Translations under genes and position numbers: made by a program
Notes under the pieces: model-generated
What the model saw: the letters and a program-made list of their open reading frames with translations, nothing else
Told to the model about the DNA's origin: nothing
Databases searched by the model: none
Shown here: piece after piece, positions 26,377 through 34,661 of the stretch
Layout of the letters: each line of letters opens with the position of its first letter
Numbering within the stretch: position 1 is the stretch's first letter
Origin: an uncultured Dermabacter sp.
GTDB taxonomy: Bacteria > Actinomycetota > Actinomycetes > Actinomycetales > Dermabacteraceae
NCBI GenBank assembly: GCA_947252755.1
Contig: CAMXWV010000006.1
Coordinates: 1 to 64,000, forward strand
Length of the DNA: 64,000 nt
Reading direction: 5' to 3'

Positions 26377-26987
26377 CCCAGCCTATCCGTGTTGTCATCG
26401 CCGACGACGAGACGCTGCTGGGCGAAGCCATCAGCACCCTCCTCTCTCTCGAAACGGATATCGAGGTCGTGGCGACCGCCGCGAGCGGGAGGGAGGCGCT
26501 TCAGCTCATCGCACACGAAAGCCCGGATGTTGCCGTGCTCGATCTGGAGATGCCATTCCTTGATGGCATCGAAGTCGCTCAGTCCCTTCGAGACCTGGCC
26601 TCTAGCACCAGTGTTGTGCTGCTGACCAGGCATGCACGACCCGCGGTGCTGCGTCGTGCTTTAGCGGCTGGCATTGCCGGATTCGTCACGAAAACCACCT
26701 CGATCACTGAGCTGCCCGGCATTCTCCGCTCGGTGCATGCTGGTGGGCGGTATATCGACGGTGCGGTCGCCGAATCTGCTCTCACCGAGGGCGACTGCCC
26801 GCTGACGTCCCGCGAACTCGACGTGCTCCGTGAATCCCTCGACGGCGCAACAGTCCGCACGATCTCCGAACGCACACATCTTGCACCCGGCACCGTCCGC
26901 AACTACGCCTCCACCGCGATGGCCAAGCTCGGAGCCGATACTCGCGTGGCAGCCGCCCGCATTGCCTGGCGCGAAGGCTGGATCTAG
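26373..26987 (+). CDS. NarL/LuxR-family response regulator
   Basis: This 204-residue regulator has a receiver domain at residues 5-120 with the acidic pair in IADDETLLGEA, phospho-acceptor Asp57 in VAVLDLEMPFLDG and the switch Lys in GFVTKTTSITEL. A LuxR-type helix-turn-helix follows at about 140-200 (LTSRELDVLRESLDG, RTHLAPGTVRNYASTAMAKL). Such regulators bind as dimers to inverted or direct repeats; the phased ACACATGTCA repeats before the operon are the natural candidate site. It is the last gene of the exporter operon and converges with the ABC-F gene. Confidence 0.92.
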   Translation: MTQPIRVVIADDETLLGEAISTLLSLETDIEVVATAASGREALQLIAHESPDVAVLDLEMPFLDGIEVAQSLRDLASSTSVVLLTRHARPAVLRRALAAGIAGFVTKTTSITELPGILRSVHAGGRYIDGAVAESALTEGDCPLTSRELDVLRESLDGATVRTISERTHLAPGTVRNYASTAMAKLGADTRVAAARIAWREGWI

Positions 26988-27063
26988 AAAGCAGATGGGG
27001 CGCACCGCTCATTCCTGGGATCGTGGATGAATCCGACGGCTGGGTCGTGCTCGCCCCCTTGGT

Positions 27064-28854
27064 CTACTCAATCTGGTCTGAGAGGTCGAGCCAGCGTTCT
27101 TCAAGGTCCGCTCTCTCCTTCTCAAGCGCGCCAAGTTGTTTGGTCAGATCGTGCAGGTTCTCGTAGTCGCTCTGATCGTGCTCTGCCATCCGCTGGTGGA
27201 GTCGCTGCACGTCGGCATCCAGCTTGTTGAGTCGTCGCTCAATTGATGCCACCTCTTTTTGCGCGGCGTGACGTTCTGCTCCAGAAAGCGAGAGGTTTGA
27301 TCCTGCATCGGAGTGTTTCGTCGCATGGGCCGGGGCCGCTGGAGCTGCCGCCTGTTGGTGTCGCAGGCGCAGGTATTCGTCGATCCCGCCGGGCAGGTGG
27401 CGAAGGCTCCCGTTGATCACGGCATACTGCTGGTCGGTGACTCGTTCCATGAGGTAGCGGTCGTGGCTCACCACGATCAGGGTGCCCGGCCAGGAGTCCA
27501 GCAGGTCCTCCAGCGCGGTGAGCATGTCCGTGTCCACATCATTCGTGGGCTCGTCGAGGATCAGCACGTTCGGTTCGCTCAGCAGCACCAGCAGCAGTTG
27601 AAGGCGCCGCCGCTGACCGCCGGAGAGGTCGTTCACCACGGTGGAGAGCTGATCTTTGCGAAAGCCCAGACGCTCCAGCAGCTGGGCCGGGGAGAGTTCC
27701 TTCCCCTCCACCATGACCGTGCTCTTCGTGCGTGCAAGCACCTCTCGGACGCGGTCCTGGCCGATGTCCGCTAGCTCACGGAACTGCTGGTCAAGGATCG
27801 CAACCTGGACTGTTGTGCCGCGGCTGACTCGGCCGCTGGTGGGCTCCAGCGTTCCGGCTATGAGGTTCAGGAGAGTGGACTTGCCTGCGCCGTTCTGTCC
27901 TAGGATGCCGGTGCGCTCACCGGGTCCGATCCGCCACGTGACATGCTCCAGCACCTGTTTGTTTCCGTAGGCCACTCCGGCATCGTCCAGGTCCACCACT
28001 TTCCGGCCGAGCCGTGCCGTGGCCATCCGGGTCAGTTCGATGGGGTTGCGCACCTGCGGCACATCTGCGATCAGCTGATTGGCGGCGTCGATCCTGAATT
28101 TCGGCTTTGAGGTGCGGGCGGGGGCGCCGCGGCGCAGCCATGCCAGCTCCTTGCGCATGAGGTTCTGCCGTTTCTGTTCAGTGGCGGCAGCGACCCGGTC
28201 CCGCTCGACTCGCTGCAGGATGTACGCGGCGTAACCGCCTTCGAAAGGTTCCACCGTGCCGTCATGCACCTCCCAGGTGGTGGTGCAGACCTCGTCAAGG
28301 AACCACCGATCATGGGTGATGACGACGAGCGCTCCCTGGTTCTTCGGCCAGCGGCGCTTCAGATGCTGCGCAAGCCAGGCGATGCCTTCAACATCAAGGT
28401 GGTTGGTGGGCTCGTCCAGACCGATGAGGTCCCAGTCACCGATCAGCAGCTTGGCAAGGGCAACGCGTCGGCGCTGACCGCCGGAGAGGGAGTCGATCCG
28501 CCGCTCGAAGGGGATATCCGCCACCAGTCCGGTGACGACGTCCCGGATCCGCGCGTCGCCCGCCCATTCGTGCTCTGCCAGGTGCCCCACGATCTCCTGG
28601 CCCACCGTGTTCTCCGCCAGAAGATCATCACTCTGCAGGAGCATGCCCATGCGGAGCCCGCTGCGCGGAGTGACTCGGCCACCCATCGGTTCGAGCAGTC
28701 CGAACAGGAGAGACAGAAGAGTGGATTTGCCATCCCCATTGCGGCCCACCATGCCGATGCGGTCACCCTCGAACACTCCGAGGGTGACGGATTCAAGCAC
28801 CACCCGGTTCGGATAGGCGAGGTGCAGACTGTCAGCGCCGAGGAGAAGAGCCAC
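27064..28854 (-). CDS. ABC-F family ATPase (Uup/EttA-like)
   Basis: This 596-residue soluble protein contains two ABC cassettes and no membrane helices. Walker A motifs are VGRNGDGKSTLLSL (the NGDG variant) near residue 40 and LGQNGAGKSTLLNL near 320; signatures are LSGGQRRRVALAKL and LSGGQRRRLQLLLVLL, with Walker B in LIGLDEPTNHLD and LILDEPTNDVD. The two are joined by a charged linker around residue 225 (AAATEQKRQNLMRKELAWL). The last 90 residues form an antiparallel coiled coil (KEVASIERRLNKLDADVQRL), as in Uup. ABC-F proteins act on the ribosome. Resistance is not implied by position. It precedes, or is co-transcribed after, no obvious partner: ispE lies 56 bases upstream. Confidence 0.9.
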   Translation of the reverse strand: MALLLGADSLHLAYPNRVVLESVTLGVFEGDRIGMVGRNGDGKSTLLSLLFGLLEPMGGRVTPRSGLRMGMLLQSDDLLAENTVGQEIVGHLAEHEWAGDARIRDVVTGLVADIPFERRIDSLSGGQRRRVALAKLLIGDWDLIGLDEPTNHLDVEGIAWLAQHLKRRWPKNQGALVVITHDRWFLDEVCTTTWEVHDGTVEPFEGGYAAYILQRVERDRVAAATEQKRQNLMRKELAWLRRGAPARTSKPKFRIDAANQLIADVPQVRNPIELTRMATARLGRKVVDLDDAGVAYGNKQVLEHVTWRIGPGERTGILGQNGAGKSTLLNLIAGTLEPTSGRVSRGTTVQVAILDQQFRELADIGQDRVREVLARTKSTVMVEGKELSPAQLLERLGFRKDQLSTVVNDLSGGQRRRLQLLLVLLSEPNVLILDEPTNDVDTDMLTALEDLLDSWPGTLIVVSHDRYLMERVTDQQYAVINGSLRHLPGGIDEYLRLRHQQAAAPAAPAHATKHSDAGSNLSLSGAERHAAQKEVASIERRLNKLDADVQRLHQRMAEHDQSDYENLHDLTKQLGALEKERADLEERWLDLSDQIE

Positions 28855-28910
28855 GGATCAACCCTACCCGGCCTCGCCGCCCCCGCCGGTCGCTGAGGAT
28901 CAGCCAGCGG

Positions 28911-29840
28911 TCACAGCAGGTGCGCGCCGGGGGCGGAGCCCTTCACCAGGTGGGTGCGCTGGACGGGATGGCAGGCGCGGATCGCTGAATCGAGCTGTTT
29001 GAGGTGCTCCATCGACTCTCCGAGCACAGCGATCGTGGGCCCCGAACCGGACACCACCGCCCCGAGCGCTCCTGCCTTCAGGGCTGCGGTCACAAGATCG
29101 CGCAGCTGCGGAGCGGCGGCGAAGGCCGGAGCCTGCAGATCATTCGCGAGGCAGCGGCCGAGCTGGTGTGCATCCCCGGCGCGCAGTGCCTGCAGCAGAG
29201 CCGCATCAGGCTGCGGCTCCGAGTCCACGGTGAGCGTGTGGGCCGCGACCATGGCATCGAAACGGCGGAAGATCTCCGGAGTGGACAGGCCGCCGCCTGG
29301 CTCGATCAGCAGCCAGTTCCAGTCCCCCTCGGCAAGCACCGGGGACAGGACGTCCCCGTAGCCCACGCCGAGCGCGGTGTGCCCGAGCAGTGCGAACGGC
29401 ACATCAGCGCCAAGGCTCGCCCCGATCCGGGAAAGGTCATCACGGGTGAACGGAAGATCCCACAGAACAGTCAGCGCCAGCAGGGCTGCGGCCGCGTCGG
29501 CACTGCCGCCGCCCATACCGCCGGCAACCGGCACCTGCTTCTCCACCTGGATCAACGCGCCCCGCTCGATGACCTCGCCGTACTCATTGTGCATGTGGTG
29601 GAGCAGCGCATGAGCCGCGCGAACCACCAGGTTCGTGGAGTCAACGGGAACCCGCCGGGCACCGGCGCCGCGCATCTGCACGGTGATCTCCTCCGCATCC
29701 TGCACGGTCACGATCTCCCAGAGGTCCACGGCCTGGAACACCGTGGCGAGGCGGTGGTAGCCGTTGGCGTCCGCGAGCCCCGAGCGCAGCGACAGGTTGA
29801 TCTTTCCTGGTGCGCGCACCGCAACGGGGTGGTTGGTCAT
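28911..29840 (-). CDS. ispE: 4-diphosphocytidyl-2-C-methyl-D-erythritol kinase
   Basis: This 309-residue GHMP kinase phosphorylates CDP-ME in the MEP pathway of isoprenoid synthesis, supplying menaquinone side chains and lipid carriers. It has the N-terminal substrate motif VRAPGKINLSLRSG, the ATP-binding GHMP loop VPVAGGMGGGSADAAAAL and the C-terminal GAVVSGSGPTIAVLGE. ATG 29840 has GAGAGA just upstream and homology starts there; the in-frame codon at 29873 is less likely. It follows rsmA in the same direction, the tatD-rsmA-ispE order being standard in actinomycetes. Confidence 0.95.
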   Translation of the reverse strand: MTNHPVAVRAPGKINLSLRSGLADANGYHRLATVFQAVDLWEIVTVQDAEEITVQMRGAGARRVPVDSTNLVVRAAHALLHHMHNEYGEVIERGALIQVEKQVPVAGGMGGGSADAAAALLALTVLWDLPFTRDDLSRIGASLGADVPFALLGHTALGVGYGDVLSPVLAEGDWNWLLIEPGGGLSTPEIFRRFDAMVAAHTLTVDSEPQPDAALLQALRAGDAHQLGRCLANDLQAPAFAAAPQLRDLVTAALKAGALGAVVSGSGPTIAVLGESMEHLKQLDSAIRACHPVQRTHLVKGSAPGAHLL

Positions 29841-29885
29841 GTCTCTCAGCAAACCCGGCTGTGCAGCCATCACGCAAATCGTCTT

Positions 29886-30779
29886 TCAGGCATCACAGAG
29901 CGCGGCGGCAGCCGCAATCGATACGAAATCGGCAACGGCGAGGGTTTCACCGCGGCGCTGCGCCTCAATACCGGCGGTGGTGAGGATCGCATCCACGCGT
30001 TCCCGGCTGCCAAACAGCGGTGTGAGCGCGGCCCGCAGCGTTTTGCGGCGCTGGGCGAATGCCGCATCCACCACTGCGAACACCGCCTCGCGGCTGGGCT
30101 CACCCGGCTGCGCGGCACGGTCCCGTCGAACCCGCACCAGTGCGCTGTCCACGTTCGGCACCGGCCAGAACACCTGCCGGGAGATCGTTCCGGCCAGTTC
30201 GGATGAGCCGTACCAGGCGGCCTTCACACTCGGAGCACCATAGGCCTTCGAGCCGGGTCCTGCTGCGATCCGCTCAGCCACTTCCTTCTGCACCATCACC
30301 AGCGCGTGTGTCAGCGATTCGAACCGGGCCAGCATCGTCAGCAGGATCGGGGTGGCCACGTTGTAGGGCAGGTTGGCGATCAGCGAGGTGGGCTCCAGAC
30401 CGGCAGCCCGTGCAGCATCCGGCACCGGCAGCTGCTCCACCTGCAGAGCGTCAGCGTTGATGAGGGCGAACGCATCGAGCGCACCGCCTCTATCACGGAT
30501 AGTGGCGGGCAGCAGAGCAGCCAGCTGCTCATCCAGTTCGATCGCGCCCACAAACGCGCCGGCCTCCAGCAGGCCGAGCGTCAGCGATCCGAGCCCCGGC
30601 CCCACCTCCACAACGCACTCGCCCGCGCCGACCCCGGAACGGTCGATGATCATCCGCACCGTGTTCGGGTCCAGCAGGAAGTTCTGGCCCTTCTGCTTGG
30701 TAGGGCGGATGCCGCCGGCTTCCGCTAAGCGGCGGATATCACTCGGGGTCAGCAGCGCAGGAGCCGCCTCCTGGCTCAT
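29886..30779 (-). CDS. rsmA: 16S rRNA dimethyladenosine transferase
   Basis: This 297-residue SAM-dependent enzyme (KsgA) dimethylates two adjacent adenines near the 3' end of 16S rRNA. Motifs are KQKGQNFLLDPNTVRMIID, the SAM loop VVEVGPGLGSLTLGLLEAG, the catalytic NLPYN in LIANLPYNVATPIL, and MVQKEVAERI. The start was placed at 30779, where ATGA overlaps the tatD stop by four bases; a start at 30791 is possible. No rpfB resuscitation factor gene lies between tatD and rsmA, unlike in Mycobacterium. Confidence 0.95.
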   Translation of the reverse strand: MSQEAAPALLTPSDIRRLAEAGGIRPTKQKGQNFLLDPNTVRMIIDRSGVGAGECVVEVGPGLGSLTLGLLEAGAFVGAIELDEQLAALLPATIRDRGGALDAFALINADALQVEQLPVPDAARAAGLEPTSLIANLPYNVATPILLTMLARFESLTHALVMVQKEVAERIAAGPGSKAYGAPSVKAAWYGSSELAGTISRQVFWPVPNVDSALVRVRRDRAAQPGEPSREAVFAVVDAAFAQRRKTLRAALTPLFGSRERVDAILTTAGIEAQRRGETLAVADFVSIAAAAALCDA

Positions 30780-31729
30780 GCAGCGGTCCATCCGTAGACC
30801 TCACGCGTGGTGGTCTGCACCGCGCTGCATGCCTCTTCCAGGCTGATGCCTTTGACCTCCGCAATCACCTGCATGGTGTGCGGGATCAGGTACGACGAGT
30901 TCGGCCGTCCGCGGTAGGGCATCGGCGTGAGGAACGGGGCGTCAGTCTCCACCATCACGCGGTTCAGAGGGGTGGCAGCGAGCGCCTCGCGCAGCGAGTC
31001 ATTGGCTGTGAACGTGACTGGGCCGGCAAAGGAGAGGTAGGCGCCGCGGTCCACGCAGGCCTCGGCGAACTCGGCATCTCCGCTGAAGCAGTGCAGCACA
31101 GTGCGATCCGGGATCCCATCCTGGTCAAGCACGGTGAGCACGTCCTGATGAGCTTCCCGGTCGTGGATCTGCATCGGCAGCTGTTTCTCTTTGGCCAGGG
31201 CGATGTGAGCGCGAAATGAGTCCACCTGGGCCGCCCGGTACGCATCCTTCTTCCGCGAGGTGCGGAACCAGTCGAGTCCGGTCTCGCCGATGGTGACCAC
31301 CTGGGGGTGATCGAGCAGGTCCGCGATCTCGGCGATCGCATCCTCCAGGGGCGGCAGCGGATTGCCGTGGCGGTCTTCGCCGCGGCGATGCTCCACCGCT
31401 GTGTTCGGGTGGATCGACAGTCCAGCGCGCAGGTGCTTCGCGAACAGATCAGCCTCTGCGGGCTGCTCCACGTCACCGCTGATCAGGCGGTGGGTCCAGC
31501 GGGCGGCGTCCAGATCGCAGCCGATTGTGATGACCCCGGTGACGCCGACTGCTCGGGCCGCGAGGATCTGCTGCTCCACGCTGAGCTGCTCGTCTCCGTC
31601 CACGAAGTCGAGGTGCGCGTGATTGTCCGTCACCGGTGCGGGGAGGCGCTCGGGTGAGGGCGGCCAGCTGCGGTCGCGCCGCTGACCGTTGTCACTGCGC
31701 TCAGCGCGCTGATTCGGGGAGGAGTTCAT
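30776..31729 (-). CDS. tatD: TatD-family metal-dependent hydrolase
   Basis: This 317-residue protein has the TatD amidohydrolase barrel with metal ligands in TDNHAHLDFVD, VVTIGETGLDWFRT, PMQIHDREAHQDVL, VLHCFSGDAEFAE and the final VMVETDAPFLTP. TatD enzymes are DNases or phosphoesterases involved in DNA repair or turnover. About 40 polar residues precede the barrel. ATG 31729 was chosen as the start of the continuous coding pattern; the ribosome site is weak, and the open frame extends to 31900. It is the first gene of the tatD-rsmA-ispE unit. Confidence 0.9.
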   Translation of the reverse strand: MNSSPNQRAERSDNGQRRDRSWPPSPERLPAPVTDNHAHLDFVDGDEQLSVEQQILAARAVGVTGVITIGCDLDAARWTHRLISGDVEQPAEADLFAKHLRAGLSIHPNTAVEHRRGEDRHGNPLPPLEDAIAEIADLLDHPQVVTIGETGLDWFRTSRKKDAYRAAQVDSFRAHIALAKEKQLPMQIHDREAHQDVLTVLDQDGIPDRTVLHCFSGDAEFAEACVDRGAYLSFAGPVTFTANDSLREALAATPLNRVMVETDAPFLTPMPYRGRPNSSYLIPHTMQVIAEVKGISLEEACSAVQTTTREVYGWTAA

Positions 31730-31801
31730 GAGCGCTATCGTACTGAGCGGGGCATCGGCCGCCTTAGTCTGCACGCAATGGCTACACGGCCTGTTATGAG
31801 C

Positions 31802-31848
31802 ACCACATGGAGCGGCTGTGCGGGTTCCCGGCTGCTCGCCCATGTGGT
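31802..31848 (+). promoter_or_regulatory. Stem-loop in the region upstream of rpmF
   Basis: ACCACATGG (31802-31810) and CCATGTGGT (31840-31848) are perfect 9-bp complements enclosing 29 bases that contain a further CGG/CCG hairpin (31821-31830). It lies 86 bases before the rpmF start. It could be a leader RNA structure or an operator; whether it is transcribed is unknown. Confidence 0.45.
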
Positions 31849-31933
31849 TGAATTGGGCCCTGTTGCGCGTGTTCTGCGTGCCCTCATGCGGGCAGCGCAC
31901 CCCACGATCTTTATTCGAGCAAGGAGCGTTCTC

Positions 31934-32104
31934 ATGGCAGTGCCCAAGTTCAAGATGTCCCGGGCCCGCACCCGTTCGCGCCGCGCCCAGTGGAAGGCTG
32001 AAGCCACTAACCTGGTGCAGGTCACGGTTCGCGGTCGCACCGCCATGGTGCCGCGCCGCCTGGCCAAGGCGTACCAGCGCGGTCTGATCGACATCGACAG
32101 CTGA
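31934..32104 (+). CDS. rpmF: 50S ribosomal protein L32
   Basis: This 56-residue basic protein has the L32 signature MAVPKFKMSRARTRSRRAQW followed by KAEATNLVQVTV and the C-terminal RRLAKAYQRGLIDI. It has no cysteines, so it is the zinc-independent form common in actinomycetes. AAGGAG lies nine bases before the ATG. It is a single-gene unit, divergent from tatD and closed by a strong terminator. The preceding 200-base gap contains a notable stem-loop. Confidence 0.95.
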   Translation: MAVPKFKMSRARTRSRRAQWKAEATNLVQVTVRGRTAMVPRRLAKAYQRGLIDIDS

Positions 32105-32122
32105 ACCGAGCCCACTGAATCA

Positions 32123-32148
32123 AGCGCCCGCCTCCCGGGCGCTTTTTT
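32123..32148 (+). terminator. Rho-independent terminator of rpmF
   Basis: AGCGCCCG and CGGGCGCT form an 8-bp stem with loop CCTCC, and the stem ends in a run of six T residues. It lies 19 bases after the rpmF stop and before the convergent rsmI. Confidence 0.9.
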
Positions 32149-32206
32149 CATGCCTCCGCTGCGCTTATCGCACCCGGCAACATGTCACGTCCGGCCAGGC
32201 CAAGAC

Positions 32207-33082
32207 TCACTGCTTCGCTGCGAGCAGCTGCTCGTACAGCTCCCGTGCGCTCACTCCCGGGTAGGCCGCCGCTGCCTCCTTCGTGGCTGTTTTCAGCCGC
32301 GTGCCGGAGGCAACCTTCTGCTGTGCCAACTCGAACGCTGCCGCCGCAGAGTCTCGGGCTGCCGCAGCCGCGTCGGCACCCGCAACCACGAGCACGATCT
32401 CACCGAGCACGTCGGTGTTCTCCGCCCAGGCGACCAGCTCCCCCAGAGTTCCGCGCAGCACCTCCTGATGCGTTTTCGTGAGCTCGCGCGCCACCGCAGC
32501 CCGGCGCTGCTCTCCGAACACGTCCGCGAGCGCCATGAGGGTCTCGCGCGTGCGCCTGGGCGATTCGAAGAACAGCAGGGTGCGCTGTTCAGCGGCAAGC
32601 TGCTCAAGCGCAGCCCGGCGCTGGCTCGGCCGGCGCGGCAGGAAACCCTCGAACAGGAAACTGTCGGGAGCAAGACCCGAGTGGGCGAGCGCGGTCAGCG
32701 GTGCTGAGGGACCGGGCAGAACATCCACGGGCACGCCTGCCTCGTGCGCGGCCTGGACCGCTCGAAACCCGGGGTCGGACACCACGGGCATGCCCGCGTC
32801 TGTCACCAGCAGCACGCACCGGCCGTCCTGGGCTGCGGCGATCAGAGTGGCAGTGCGCTCCTGTTCATTGTGCTCGTGGTAGGAGATCGTCTGCGCCTGC
32901 AGGCGGATGCCGAGGTCCGTGGCGAGGCGTTTGAGCCGCCGAGTGTCCTCCGCTGCGATGAGGTGTGCGTCGTGGAGTGCCCGCACGAGCCGCATCGACG
33001 CGTCGAGCGGATTGCCGATGGGTGTGGCGGCGAGGGTGAGCGTGCCCGGTTTGAGCACGGCAGAGGCAGGTGAGCTGGTCAT
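32207..33082 (-). CDS. rsmI: 16S rRNA (cytidine1402-2'-O)-methyltransferase
   Basis: This 291-residue enzyme of the tetrapyrrole-methylase fold methylates C1402 in the ribosomal decoding centre. It shows GTLTLAATPIGNPLDASMRL, AEDTRRLKRLATDLGI, VLLVTDAGMPVVSDPGF, VLPGPSAPLTALAHSGL and FEGFLPRR, all family landmarks. The C-terminal 60 residues form the helical extension seen in other RsmI proteins. It is divergent from the mannosyltransferase gene over 54 bases, the conserved rsmI-pmt arrangement in actinomycetes. Confidence 0.94.
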   Translation of the reverse strand: MTSSPASAVLKPGTLTLAATPIGNPLDASMRLVRALHDAHLIAAEDTRRLKRLATDLGIRLQAQTISYHEHNEQERTATLIAAAQDGRCVLLVTDAGMPVVSDPGFRAVQAAHEAGVPVDVLPGPSAPLTALAHSGLAPDSFLFEGFLPRRPSQRRAALEQLAAEQRTLLFFESPRRTRETLMALADVFGEQRRAAVARELTKTHQEVLRGTLGELVAWAENTDVLGEIVLVVAGADAAAAARDSAAAAFELAQQKVASGTRLKTATKEAAAAYPGVSARELYEQLLAAKQ

Positions 33083-33136
33083 GTGCCCAGGCTACCGGCC
33101 GCGTGGCGCCGCACTGTTCGCTGGGGTGCCGGTAGC

Positions 33137-34654
33137 ATGACGGCTGTGTCCACCGCTGTTCCCGCTCCCCCGCCCACCCGACGCGAGCGCGCTCTCAGGA
33201 GTGCCCCGGCCGCGTGGGTGACGGCGCTTCTGCTCGGCGGGTTCGCTCTGTGGCTGCGTCTGTGGAATCTGGGGCGAGTGGGGACGCTCGTGTTCGACGA
33301 GACCTACTACGTCAAAGATGGATACACCCTCACCCAGCGCGGGGTCGAAATGGCCTGGCCGGATGAGCCGAATCCGGCATTTGAAGCCGGAGATGTGAAT
33401 TCGTTTCTGGATTCGGGCCAGTACGTGGTGCATCCGCCGGTGGGCAAATGGCTGATCGGCCTGGGTCAGATGGCGCTCGGTGCGCAGGACCCGGTGTCAT
33501 GGCGGATCTCAACGGCGGTGGTGGGAGCGCTCACCGTGGTGATGATGGTGCTGATCACTCGCCGGCTGCTCGGTTCGCTGCTGCTCGGTGCGATCGCCGG
33601 CCTGCTGATGAGCGTTGACGGTGTTCACCTGGTGCATTCGCGCACCGGTCTGCTGGACCTGTTCCTGATGGCGTTCATTCTGGGCGGCTTCGGACTGCTT
33701 CTCATCGACCGTGACCGGGCTGATGCTCGATGGCGGGCAGGGCTGCCCCTCGGCTTCCGCTGGTGGCGGCTCGCCGCAGGTGTCAGCCTGGGGCTTGCCT
33801 GTTCAGTGAAATGGTCGGGTCTGTATGCGCTGGCGGTGTGCGGGATCCTCACGGTGTGGTGGGACTGGACGCGCCGGCGCCGCGGCGGTGATAAGCGGTG
33901 GCTTCGACGCGGCTTCACGCACGACGCCGTGCCGGCGTTCCTGCAGACGGTGCCGGTGGCGGCGGTGGTGTATGCGGCGTCGTGGACAGGATGGTTTATC
34001 ACCCCGTACGGGTATTTCCGCGACTGGGCCGCGCAGAACGGCCATGCTGACGCTCCCGGTGTGTGGCAGGCCGTGCTCTCCTTCGCGCACTACCACCGGG
34101 AGGCGTACGAGTTCCATGTTGGGCTGTCCACTCCGCATGACTACCAGGCGAACCCGCTCGGGTGGCTGCTGCAGCTGAGGCCCACCAGCTTCTACTACCG
34201 CAACTACACCTACGGGGAGCATGGCTGCGCTGTGGAGAAGTGCTCAGCCGCAATCACATCCCTCGGCAATCCGCTGCTGTGGTGGCTGGCGAGCCTGTCG
34301 CTGCTGCTGGTGATCTGGGCGGCGCTGCGGTGGCGGGATGGGCGCGCGTGGGTGATCCTGGCGGGCCTGGCGGGCACCTATCTGCCGTGGCTGCTGTATA
34401 TGGATCGCACGATCTTCACGTTCTACACGATCGTGTTCGAGCCGTTCATGGTGCTGGCGCTGGTGTTCGCGTTCGGACTGCTGATCGGCGGGCGGAGCGC
34501 GTCGGACCTGCGCCGCTTCACCGGGGTGATGGCGGTGGCGTCCTTGACGTGCCTGATCGTGCTGGTGTCAGCGTTCTTCTTCCCGGTGTGGACAGCGGAG
34601 GTCATCCCGTATCAGCAGTGGCAGCTGCGGATGTGGCTGCCCAGCTGGATCTGA
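33137..34654 (+). CDS. pmt: Polyprenyl-phosphate-mannose-protein mannosyltransferase
   Basis: This 505-residue GT39 membrane enzyme transfers mannose from polyprenyl-phosphate-mannose to Ser/Thr of secreted proteins during Sec export. The first helix (VTALLLGGFALWLRLWNLG) is followed by the conserved catalytic FDETYYVKDGY in the first external loop. About ten more hydrophobic segments follow (VVGALTVVMMVLITRRLLG, LLLGAIAGLLMSVDGVHLVH), ending with several helices near 420-490. ATG 33137 was taken as start because earlier in-frame codons fall in the rsmI promoter region. It converges on luxS with only seven bases between the stops and no terminator hairpin. Confidence 0.92.
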   Translation: MTAVSTAVPAPPPTRRERALRSAPAAWVTALLLGGFALWLRLWNLGRVGTLVFDETYYVKDGYTLTQRGVEMAWPDEPNPAFEAGDVNSFLDSGQYVVHPPVGKWLIGLGQMALGAQDPVSWRISTAVVGALTVVMMVLITRRLLGSLLLGAIAGLLMSVDGVHLVHSRTGLLDLFLMAFILGGFGLLLIDRDRADARWRAGLPLGFRWWRLAAGVSLGLACSVKWSGLYALAVCGILTVWWDWTRRRRGGDKRWLRRGFTHDAVPAFLQTVPVAAVVYAASWTGWFITPYGYFRDWAAQNGHADAPGVWQAVLSFAHYHREAYEFHVGLSTPHDYQANPLGWLLQLRPTSFYYRNYTYGEHGCAVEKCSAAITSLGNPLLWWLASLSLLLVIWAALRWRDGRAWVILAGLAGTYLPWLLYMDRTIFTFYTIVFEPFMVLALVFAFGLLIGGRSASDLRRFTGVMAVASLTCLIVLVSAFFFPVWTAEVIPYQQWQLRMWLPSWI

Positions 34655-34661
34655 GGCTGGG

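Noticed and set aside
27064..28854. Antibiotic-resistance ABC-F gene
   Set aside because: The domain pattern and C-terminal coiled coil fit general Uup/EttA-like factors; nothing specific ties it to resistance.
31934..32104. Zinc-responsive paralogue interpretation of L32
   Set aside because: The protein lacks cysteines, but that is the ordinary form in actinomycetes, and no Zur-like site or companion zinc-free ribosomal genes are nearby.
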